From an uncultured Eubacteriales bacterium (GTDB lineage: Bacteria; Bacillota; Clostridia; Christensenellales; CAG-138), in the NCBI GenBank assembly GCA_900543475.1, contig UQRU01000074.1, positions 1 to 10,695 on the forward strand: DNA of 10,695 nt, written 5' to 3'. Numbering within the stretch: the stretch's first letter is position 1; each line of letters opens with the position of its first letter. This document shows positions 1 through 5,355 of this stretch, in pieces. Position numbers and translations under genes: made by a program. The notes below the pieces were generated by a model, which saw only the letters and a program-made list of their open reading frames with translations, did no database searches and was not told the origin of the DNA.

Positions 1-122
1 GGGGGGGGGGGGGGGGGCCCCCCCCCCCCCCCCGCGGCGGGGGCGGCCCCCCCCCCCCCCCCGCCGGGGGGGCGGCCCCCCCCCCCCCCCCCCCCCCCCC
101 CGGGGGGCCCCCCCCCCCCCCC
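1..122. repeat. Low-complexity tract made only of G and C
   Basis: The first 122 bases contain no A or T. They alternate G-rich cores and long C runs: G 1-17 then C 18-33, a mixed G core 34-46 then C 47-62, a core 63-75 then C 76-101, and G 102-107 then C 108-122. G and C blocks next to each other make the tract strongly self-complementary. It may be a real intergenic repeat of the kind seen in milder form at 7344-7540 and 10590-10660, or an assembly error where homopolymer lengths could not be resolved. No coding signal is present. Confidence 0.8.
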
Positions 123-141
123 TTCTCCTGCAAAAACAACC

Positions 142-170
142 TGAAAAAGCGGCCCAAAGCCGCTTTTTCA
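142..170 (-). terminator. Terminator of the sipL-like gene
   Basis: A perfect 12-bp stem (142-153 with 159-170) closes a 5-nt loop. The arms carry the A5/T5 tracts, so the hairpin ends in a T-run read from either strand. It begins 31 bases past the stop codon of the minus-strand gene at 201-1664 and is the natural end of that transcript. It could also stop plus-strand transcription entering from the left. Confidence 0.8.
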
Positions 171-200
171 AAAGGACCCAAACGCAGCGGGCTGTTCTGC

Positions 201-1664
201 TTAGCGCAGGAATACCAGCCGCTGCCCCTCCTCCAATTCTTCCTTGGCGTCCCCCAAGGCCGCTCGCAGGGCGCTACGGGGGATGGCGAAGCGTTTTGCC
301 ACATCGTATAGGGTTTCCCCGGCGCCTGCAAAGTACACCACGATCCCCTGGGCCAGTTCGGGCCGTTCACACTCCGTCACGCCGGTGACCAGGACATGGG
401 TCTGTTGTATGGACAGCTCGGCCTGGATCTGCAAGGTATAGCTGACCTCCAAGGCCCTACCGCTGCCGCTGGCGATAGCCGTAGCCCCGGCGCTGGCCAT
501 GGCTTCTGAGGCCTCTGGCGCCGGGCAGGCGGTCTCAAAGGGGATATCCTCTGTAAAGGCATAGATGTTGCCCTCCGCGCCTTCATAAAGGATACGGGTC
601 ACCAGCAAGCCTTCCATGCAAAGCCGCTCCTGGTTTACGGCGGCGGCGGTGATCACGGGCCGGACCGCGCAATAAACCACCCTTTGGGCTTCGGGCATCC
701 CGCTGGGGATGTTGACGGTCTCATGGAGGGTATGCCGGTGATTGACAGGGCCCAGTTCCCCGCTCAAGCGTAAGGTTTCCTGTTGGCAGCTGAAGGGGGT
801 GCTGGGGCTGAACAGGTCCTGGGGCAATTGGGCCTCCCAGGTCCGCACCGCATAGAGGCATACTTTGAGCCTGCCTTCCACCACCACCAGGCCAAATTCC
901 GGGGCAGCGCGCACCCGTATTTCCTCCAGGGCCAATTCCGCCCGGTATTCTGCCTCGCCCCGGACTTCCAGGTTCTCCGTGAAGGGGATATTTTGATGGA
1001 GCTGGAACAGACGGCCTTCCTGATCCTGGACCAAAGCGGAAAGGGTAAGGCTACCGCTAAGCTCCGTTCCCTGTTCGCCGGGCTGTATATCCCGCAAGGC
1101 GATCAGCACGTCCCGTTGCAGCACGGCTTCCACGCCGGGCGCGTCCACCTCTTCCCGGATGGGCAATACCTCCCGAAAGACCTCTTCCCGCTTGGGCAGG
1201 CAAATATTTTGGCATTGCATTTCTAGATCCGGCACCCCTTCTAGGCCGCATAGGGCTTTGACGGGGCCATGATCCACCACCCGCAGGGTGATGTCCGCCA
1301 CTGCGTGGAGGGTGATGCGGCCATCGGACAGCTGGACCTCCATGGATTGCAGGGCCGGTACCCCGCGCACCAGCATGCCGGTGGCGACCCCTTCGGTTTG
1401 CACCGTATGCCGGAAGGCCGCCCGGGAGGTAAAGGCAAAGACCCCGCTTGCATCCTGGCAAATCAGCTGCAAGCGGATCTCCCCGCCCATGCGTACGCAG
1501 CCTTCCGCCGTCTCCAACCCCAGCAGCACCACATCCCCGGTGGCGCTAAGGATGGTATCCGCAAGCCGGTCCTGCAGCTGAGGCACCTCCCCTTCCACCA
1601 GAGCCTGGGCTACCCCGCAATATACCACGCGCGCGCCGTTGCGTTCGTTCCAGATCAATTCCAT
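201..1664 (-). CDS. sipL: SipL-like spore morphogenesis protein (SPOCS/DUF3794 repeats plus LysM)
   Basis: The protein of 487 residues has three repeats resembling the DUF3794 (SPOCS) domain. The first lies in roughly the N-terminal quarter, the second in the middle (around DVLIALRD and LHQNIPFTENLEV) and the third in the last third (around YAFTEDIPFET). It ends with a LysM-like segment containing GETLYDVAKRFAIPRSAL. This is the architecture of SipL, the clostridial counterpart of SpoVID. SipL binds SpoIVA on the outer forespore membrane and anchors the coat; LysM domains bind glycan or protein partners. No signal peptide is seen, as expected for a mother-cell cytosolic protein. I chose the ATG at 1664 over an upstream ATG at 1694 because AGGAG lies 9 nt before it (1674-1678). 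A possible sigma-E-like promoter (minus-strand GTGATAAG at 1721-1728, 15 bp, CATATGCT at 1698-1705) would fit mother-cell expression but is weak. The family call is secure; function is inferred from the family. Confidence 0.88.
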   Translation of the reverse strand: MELIWNERNGARVVYCGVAQALVEGEVPQLQDRLADTILSATGDVVLLGLETAEGCVRMGGEIRLQLICQDASGVFAFTSRAAFRHTVQTEGVATGMLVRGVPALQSMEVQLSDGRITLHAVADITLRVVDHGPVKALCGLEGVPDLEMQCQNICLPKREEVFREVLPIREEVDAPGVEAVLQRDVLIALRDIQPGEQGTELSGSLTLSALVQDQEGRLFQLHQNIPFTENLEVRGEAEYRAELALEEIRVRAAPEFGLVVVEGRLKVCLYAVRTWEAQLPQDLFSPSTPFSCQQETLRLSGELGPVNHRHTLHETVNIPSGMPEAQRVVYCAVRPVITAAAVNQERLCMEGLLVTRILYEGAEGNIYAFTEDIPFETACPAPEASEAMASAGATAIASGSGRALEVSYTLQIQAELSIQQTHVLVTGVTECERPELAQGIVVYFAGAGETLYDVAKRFAIPRSALRAALGDAKEELEEGQRLVFLR

Positions 1665-1850
1665 GTTTTTACGCTCCTCTCCTAGCCTAAGCATTAAAGC
1701 ATATGCCAGGGCGGCGTCATCTTATCACTTTTTGCAGGATTCTTTTTTCCATCCGTCGTGTTTTCTCCCTATAAAAGACACCTTGACTATATTTTTCAAA
1801 ACCCGCCTTTCCCCCCTCTATATGGGGATATGTTTATAACTTCAGGGGAG

Positions 1851-1880
1851 TTATCAACATTATCCACATAGTTATCCATA
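1851..1880 (+). promoter_or_regulatory. Cluster of three DnaA-box sequences
   Basis: Three 9-mers in the same orientation match the DnaA box consensus TTATCCACA: TTATCAACA at 1851-1859 (one mismatch), TTATCCACA at 1860-1868 (exact) and TTATCCATA at 1872-1880 (one mismatch). The start-to-start spacings are 9 and 12 bp, close to one helical turn, as in cooperative DnaA sites. The cluster lies between the end of spo0A and the start of sipL. No dnaA, dnaN or other origin gene is nearby, so it is more likely a DnaA-binding regulatory or titration cluster than oriC. Binding is inferred from the sequence match alone. Confidence 0.6.
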
Positions 1881-1915
1881 TTCAGGGGTATTTTTTGTGC
1901 CTACCATGTGAAGAA

Positions 1916-1949
1916 CCGGCGGGGTTATGGATTCCCGCCGGCTTTTTTT
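1916..1949 (+). terminator. Rho-independent terminator-like hairpin with plus-strand T-tract
   Basis: An 8-bp GC-only stem (CCGGCGGG 1916-1923 with its complement 1934-1941) is followed at once by C and seven T (1942-1949) on the plus strand. No plus-strand gene lies upstream. Read on the minus strand, as the end of spo0A, it is followed only by a weak TTCTT. It may therefore end an unrecognised plus-strand transcript, or serve as an imperfect bidirectional terminator for spo0A. Confidence 0.6.
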
Positions 1950-2076
1950 GCACCCATGCCTGGTAAAATCAATGTAAACTTGTAAAGTATTTTCATTGGT
2001 TTTTTGCAATGATTCCTGCATTTTCGCGGATCATCCGCCTAGAAAGGATGGAGGGGGCCAACCCTTTGCAGCAAGC

Positions 2077-2883
2077 TCAAATCACGTTTTGGATCTCGGG
2101 CCTACCGGCGTTTTCCCGGGCGCTTTCCAGGATGAGCTTATCCGCCACCAGGGCAATAAATTCCCCGTTGGTGGGCTTATCGTTTTTAGAATAGATGTTA
2201 TAGCCGAAGATCTGGTTGATGTTCTCGATCTTGCCCCGGGTCCAGGCCACCTCGATGGCATGGCGGATGGCCCGCTCCACCTTGGAGGCGGAGGTCTGGA
2301 ACCGTTTGGCAATGCCGGGATACAGCTCTTTGGTGATGCGGTTGATGAGGGCGGGCTCAAAATATACCATGCGCACCGCTTCCCTTAAATAATGGTAACC
2401 TTTGATGTGGGCGGGGATGCCGATGATCAGGAAAATGGACGCGATCTTTTCATCCAAGGTCTGGGGCCGGGCGCCCATGGTACAGGTTTGGGACCGCTGG
2501 GTATAGGTATTTTCCAACATATCCAGGATGCGTTTATAGAGGGTGTCCGGCTCTACGGGTTTGGCCATAAAATACCGGGCGCCTAGGGTACAGGCTTGGC
2601 GTACCATATCCTCATGACGCATGGCGCTTACCACGATCACGGCGGGGGGGTCCTCGATCAAGCCGCTGCCCAACCGCTCCAGCAGCTCAAAGCCATCCAT
2701 CCGGGGCATGATCAAATCGCAGAGAAGTACGTCATAGTGGGTATTGGCCAAGGCCTCCAGGGCTGCCTGTCCATCGTTTACCACATCCACCCGTTCGATC
2801 TGCTCCTGTATAGAGAGGGAATCCCGAACCAGGTTTTGAAACTGTGTGCTGCTGTCTGCCAAAAGAATACGGTATTTTGCCAT
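2077..2883 (-). CDS. spo0A: Spo0A, master response regulator of sporulation
   Basis: This is a two-domain response regulator of 268 residues, close to the B. subtilis length. The N-terminal receiver has the phospho-accepting Asp in LLCDLIMP (D57, numbering from the upstream Met), Ser87 in VVSAMR at the Thr/Ser switch position and the conserved Lys109 in FMAKP. The C-terminal DNA-binding domain is typical, with [13 protein letters not shown], the recognition-helix region [19 protein letters not shown], and the late [15 protein letters not shown]. Phosphorylated Spo0A binds TGTCGAA boxes and switches cells into sporulation. Two ATGs are adjacent (2886 and 2883); GGAGG lies 3 nt before the first and 6 nt before the second, so I favour the second. 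One oddity: the acidic pair near the N-terminus, normally DD, reads D-S (residues 11-12). The upstream neighbour is a divergent PTS-like gene, not the spoIVB often found before spo0A. Identification is very secure. Confidence 0.97.
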   Translation of the reverse strand: MAKYRILLADSSTQFQNLVRDSLSIQEQIERVDVVNDGQAALEALANTHYDVLLCDLIMPRMDGFELLERLGSGLIEDPPAVIVVSAMRHEDMVRQACTLGARYFMAKPVEPDTLYKRILDMLENTYTQRSQTCTMGARPQTLDEKIASIFLIIGIPAHIKGYHYLREAVRMVYFEPALINRITKELYPGIAKRFQTSASKVERAIRHAIEVAWTRGKIENINQIFGYNIYSKNDKPTNGEFIALVADKLILESARENAGRPEIQNVI

Positions 2884-3236
2884 CATATGCCTCCATGCTT
2901 CTGTATTTGCTCCCCCATATCACGCGGGGGGTAGGGCGCTTTTGCCCGTTTCCTAAATTATCCTTGCGGTTTGTGATGATTGGATTGTAACACCGCTTTT
3001 TTCGCGGCGGTAGGGAACAATATTGCCATGTTTTGTCGGCCTTTGGGGAAGCTGGTGCAAACTTTGCCGCCCTGTGCCGAATTGGCGAGCATCCGGCAAA
3101 ATCCCCTATTTCTCTGGAAAAATTGCAGGTTTTTCACCACTTGCCCCACCAAGATATTCCCATGCTTTGCTTGCGGGCCCCATTATGTGGTATACTATAA
3201 AATACGGATGAATAACACGCGGGAGGGCCTTGCGCC
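2884..3236. other. Divergent intergenic region between spo0A and the EIIC-like gene
   Basis: This 353-bp region must contain the spo0A promoter on the minus strand, but I could not pick a convincing one. A CAAGGATAA sequence on that strand resembles a sigma-H -35 element, without a matching -10. On the plus strand it carries the extended -10 promoter at 3188-3196. TTTGCCG (3063-3069) and CGGCAAA (3094-3100) form an inverted repeat enclosing a smaller one (GCC 3076-3078, GGC 3084-3086). The ORFs that cross it (about 64 and 106 codons) have no ribosome binding site and look accidental. Confidence 0.5.
3188..3196 (+). promoter_or_regulatory. Extended -10 promoter of the EIIC-like gene
   Basis: TGGTATACT at 3188-3196 fits the extended -10 form TGnTATAAT with one mismatch. 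A poor -35 (TTGCTT, 3167-3172) lies 18 bp upstream, which is acceptable for an extended -10 promoter. Transcription would start near 3203, giving a leader of about 34 nt that contains the ribosome binding site GGGAGGG (3221-3227). Confidence 0.5.
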
Positions 3237-4271
3237 ATGGAAAATCAATCCAGCCGCTTCCGGTCGTTTCTGGCACGGAAGCAAATCGAAATTAGTTTAA
3301 AACGGTATTTTGTAGATGCCATGGGAGCCATGGCCTTTGGTTTGTTTGCGTCCCTGCTCATCGGCACCATCTTCGACGCCATCGCCGACCAGACCGGCTG
3401 GGCCTTCCTGGCCCAGGCCTCGGAGTTTTGTTCCGCGGCCACCGGCCCCGCCATGGCGGTAGCCATCGGCTATGCCTTGCAGGCGCCGTCCCTGGTGCTG
3501 TTTTGTTTATGCGCCGTGGGCGCGGCGGCCAATAGCCTGGGGGGTCCCCTGGGCACCCTCTTCGCCGCCATTGTGGCCGCAGAACTGGGCAAGGCGGTCT
3601 CCAAGGAAACCAAAGTGGATATCCTGGTGACCCCCACCGTGACCATCCTCTTTGGCTGCGCTGTGGCCGCCCTGGTGGGCCCGGGCGTTAGCGCCATTAT
3701 GTATGGGTTTGGCGCCCTGGTGATGCGGGCCACGGAAATGCAGCCCTTCTTTATGGGCATCCTGGTTTCGGTGATCGTCGGTATGGTGCTTACCCTGCCC
3801 ATTTCCAGCGCCGCCCTGTGTACCATGCTGGGCTTGACCGGCTTGGCCGGCGGCGCAGCCACCGCCGGCTGCTGCGCCCAGATGATCGGCTTTGCCGTGA
3901 TGAGCTTCCGGGAAAATGGTTGGGGCGGCGTTGCGGCCCAGGGCCTAGGCACCAGCATGCTGCAAATGGGGAACATTGCCAAAAATCCCCTGATCTGGCT
4001 GCCCCCTACCCTGGCTTCCGCCATTACCGGCCCCATCGCCACCTGCCTCTTCAAAATGGAAAACGGCATCGCCGTGGCCAGCGGCATGGGCACCTGCGGC
4101 CTGGTGGGGCCCATTGGCGTGGCCGCTGCCCCGGGCTTCGGTTCCCCCATGTCCTGGGTGAGCCTGATCCTGGTTTGCTTCGTCTTGCCCGCCGTCCTGA
4201 CCCCCCTGATCGCCTGGCCCATGCGCCGGGCCGGCTGGATCAAAGACGGAGACTGTAAGCTGGATCTATAA
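3237..4271 (+). CDS. PTS EIIC_2-type integral membrane protein (PfoR-like)
   Basis: The product of 344 residues is very hydrophobic, with about nine or ten membrane segments rich in Gly and Ala. A short cytosolic N-terminus reads ARKQIEISLKRYFVDAMGAMAFG. Motifs such as NSLGGPLGTLFAA, GGAATAGCCAQMIGFAV and GLVGPIGVAAAPG are typical of the PTS_EIIC_2 family. That family includes proteins annotated as PTS sugar transporter subunit IIC and the Clostridium perfringens regulator PfoR. No EIIA, EIIB or sugar-metabolism gene is nearby, so sugar transport by phosphotransfer is doubtful and the substrate is unknown. The ATG at 3237 has GGGAGGG 9 nt upstream. The gene stands alone, with its own promoter and a hairpin after the stop, and is divergent from spo0A. 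The family is recognised from residue patterns; the role remains open. Confidence 0.85.
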   Translation: MENQSSRFRSFLARKQIEISLKRYFVDAMGAMAFGLFASLLIGTIFDAIADQTGWAFLAQASEFCSAATGPAMAVAIGYALQAPSLVLFCLCAVGAAANSLGGPLGTLFAAIVAAELGKAVSKETKVDILVTPTVTILFGCAVAALVGPGVSAIMYGFGALVMRATEMQPFFMGILVSVIVGMVLTLPISSAALCTMLGLTGLAGGAATAGCCAQMIGFAVMSFRENGWGGVAAQGLGTSMLQMGNIAKNPLIWLPPTLASAITGPIATCLFKMENGIAVASGMGTCGLVGPIGVAAAPGFGSPMSWVSLILVCFVLPAVLTPLIAWPMRRAGWIKDGDCKLDL

Positions 4272-4283
4272 GTATGTTGATCC

Positions 4284-4312
4284 CTCGGGCTCCTAATGAA
4301 TGGGAGCCCGAG
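4284..4312 (+). terminator. Hairpin terminator after the EIIC-like gene
   Basis: A perfect 10-bp GC-rich stem (4284-4293 with 4303-4312) encloses a 9-nt loop, starting 13 bases after the stop codon at 4271. The following sequence reads CGGCAAATTTTGG, so the T-tract is short and displaced. It is a likely but not textbook intrinsic terminator. Confidence 0.65.
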
Positions 4313-4331
4313 CGGCAAATTTTGGAATTTT

Positions 4332-4356
4332 CGGAAAATTTTTCCGTTAATTACGG
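4332..4356. promoter_or_regulatory. Overlapping inverted repeats, probable operator upstream of the membrane-protein gene
   Basis: CGGAAAA (4332-4338) and TTTTCCG (4340-4346) form a perfect 7-bp inverted repeat around one base. It overlaps a second one at 4344-4356, CCGTTAATTACGG, symmetric except for one pair. The latter shares CCGTTAA and ACGG with the palindrome CCGTTAACGG in front of the TetR gene (5271-5280). The spacing and symmetry look like a dimeric repressor site rather than an RNA hairpin. The site is about 140 bp upstream of the next start codon. Confidence 0.45.
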
Positions 4357-4358
4357 TG

Positions 4359-4387
4359 TACTTTAATCTACTTTAATGCTACTTAAT
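4359..4387 (+). repeat. Three short direct repeats, TACTTTAAT type
   Basis: TACTTTAAT occurs at 4359-4367 and 4369-4377, and the shortened TACTTAAT at 4380-4387. The start-to-start spacings are 10 and 11 bp, one helical turn each, so all copies face the same side of the DNA. They sit just upstream of the likely promoter of the membrane-protein gene and could bind a response regulator or another activator. No known consensus was recognised. Confidence 0.5.
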
Positions 4388-4394
4388 ATTTTTC

Positions 4395-4423
4395 TTGCAT
4401 TTCTATTCAAAACAAGGTACCAT
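4395..4423 (+). promoter_or_regulatory. Candidate promoter of the membrane-protein gene
   Basis: TTGCAT (4395-4400) and TACCAT (4418-4423) are separated by 17 bp. Both boxes are imperfect, which fits a promoter needing an activator, and the direct repeats end 7 bp upstream of the -35. The leader would be roughly 60 nt. Confidence 0.35.
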
Positions 4424-4491
4424 AAACATACAAAGACCAATTGCATAGTTTCTTTTGCAAACTGGCTAATTTTCTTGCCAGGGGGTGTATG

Positions 4492-5217
4492 ATGCGAAAA
4501 AAACATTGGGATGCAAAATCTATTATTGGCTTGATTCTGTTAATTACGTTGCTGGGTTCCATCGTTTATGCCGGCATTGGCTGTGCCTTAGCGCCAGAAG
4601 CCGCCAGCCAGCCAGGGGAACGCTGCCGCAGCGACTATGTTTTGATGCTGCTCCAATGCTGCCTAGGCTTGGCGGTCATGTTTTTGCCCAACATGTTGCA
4701 GAAAAAATGGACGTGGCCCATATCAGACGCCATGTATATCCTATATTTTCTGTTTCTCTATTGTGCGATCTATTTGGGGGAGGTGCGTAATTTCTTTTAT
4801 GTCGTGCCCCATTGGGATACTTGGCTACACACGTTCAGCGGCGGTATGTTAGGCGCCCTAGGGTTTATCGTTGTGGACCGGTTAAACCGATTGGGACGAA
4901 AGTGGGTGCAGTTAAGCCCAGGCTTTGTTTGCCTGTTTGCCCTATGCTTTGCAGTAACAATCGGCGTGCTGTGGGAAATATATGAGTTTACTTTTGATGG
5001 ATTGCTGGGCCTGAATATGCAAAAGTTCCGCCTGGAGGATGGAACCCAGCTGGTGGGCCGCGCCGCCTTGCAGGATACCATGAAAGACCTGATCGTAGAT
5101 GTATTAGGCGCTGCGGTGGTGGTAGGACTGGGATATCTGCACAGCCTGCGGGAACAAAAACATCAAAAGCTGGTAAATGGAGATGATCCTCAAAATACAA
5201 GCTGTCCTAAATTATAG
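4492..5217 (+). CDS. Integral membrane protein resembling DUF2238/YjdF
   Basis: The predicted product of 241 residues has a basic N-terminus (MRKKHW) and about six membrane segments, near residues 11-33, 48-66, 78-95, 108-126, 142-163 and 202-220. Conserved-looking polar residues lie in or beside the membrane: HWDTWLHTFSGG at about 105-116, LWEIYEFTFDGLLG near 160-173 and DTMKDLIVDVLGA near 195-207. This W/D..LH..SG, WE.YEF, DTM.DL..D..GA pattern is what I recall for DUF2238/YjdF-like proteins, whose function is unknown. The tail is hydrophilic and probably cytosolic. AGGGGGTG (4480-4487) is 6 nt from the second of two tandem ATGs (4489, 4492), so I start at 4492; a TTG-initiated extension to 4441 lacks a ribosome binding site. 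A TetR gene follows 138 bp later and may control it. The membrane nature is certain; the family is probable. Confidence 0.75.
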   Translation: MRKKHWDAKSIIGLILLITLLGSIVYAGIGCALAPEAASQPGERCRSDYVLMLLQCCLGLAVMFLPNMLQKKWTWPISDAMYILYFLFLYCAIYLGEVRNFFYVVPHWDTWLHTFSGGMLGALGFIVVDRLNRLGRKWVQLSPGFVCLFALCFAVTIGVLWEIYEFTFDGLLGLNMQKFRLEDGTQLVGRAALQDTMKDLIVDVLGAAVVVGLGYLHSLREQKHQKLVNGDDPQNTSCPKL

Positions 5218-5259
5218 CTTAATTTTTTATGATAAATACAAAATGTTACTTTTAATGCA

Positions 5260-5289
5260 TTGACAAACATCCGTTAACGGGCTTACTCT
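5260..5289 (+). promoter_or_regulatory. Promoter candidate of the TetR gene
   Basis: A consensus -35 TTGACA (5260-5265) is followed at 18 bp by a poor -10, TACTCT (5284-5289). A perfect TATAAT at 5326-5331 offers a second -10 much closer to the gene, but without a recognisable -35; it would leave a leader of only about 18 nt before the start codon. Either could be used. Confidence 0.4.
5271..5280. promoter_or_regulatory. Palindromic operator, probable TetR autoregulatory site
   Basis: CCGTTAACGG is a perfect 10-bp palindrome located between the TTGACA and the weak -10, where a bound repressor would block RNA polymerase. TetR-family regulators commonly repress themselves from such sites. The related inverted repeat at 4344-4356 supports it as a specific binding sequence. 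Confidence 0.55.
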
Positions 5290-5355
5290 ATAAGAATGGA
5301 ATAGAAACAGATTTCACATTCTGCGTATAATATGAGCATGTTAAGGAGGGCGCAT

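Larger units (their letters stand above)
1665..2076. other. Intergenic region between sipL and spo0A
   Basis: These 412 bp hold the leader and probable promoter of sipL (about 1665-1730), a pair of direct repeats TTCAGGGG exactly 40 bp apart (1841-1848 and 1881-1888), three DnaA-box sequences between them, a GC hairpin with a plus-strand T-tract (1916-1949), and an AT-rich stretch after the spo0A stop codon. Short ORFs on the plus strand lack convincing ribosome binding sites and protein-like composition. No strong minus-strand terminator for spo0A is obvious, so some readthrough from spo0A into sipL is possible. Confidence 0.6.

Noticed and set aside
1665..1694. Ten-residue N-terminal extension of the SipL-like protein
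   Set aside because: The extension would encode the ribosome binding site AGGAG itself; the ATG at 1664 is correctly spaced from it.
1851..1880. DnaA boxes as a chromosomal origin
   Set aside because: There is no dnaA, dnaN, recF, rpmH or similar gene nearby and no long AT-rich unwinding region; a secondary DnaA-binding cluster is more plausible.
2980..3300. 106-codon plus-strand ORF in the spo0A upstream region
   Set aside because: It has no ribosome binding site, runs into the EIIC-like gene in another frame and covers its promoter.
3470..4318. 282-codon minus-strand ORF opposite the EIIC-like gene
   Set aside because: It is an antisense shadow of a GC-rich membrane-protein gene, crosses the terminator and has no family resemblance.
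4441..4491. TTG-initiated N-terminal extension of the membrane protein
   Set aside because: There is no ribosome binding site before the TTG, whereas AGGGGGTG lies just before the tandem ATGs at 4489/4492.
5332..5355. Eight-residue N-terminal extension of the TetR regulator
   Set aside because: The upstream ATG overlaps a TATAAT and has no ribosome binding site; AAGGAGGG precedes the ATG at 5356.
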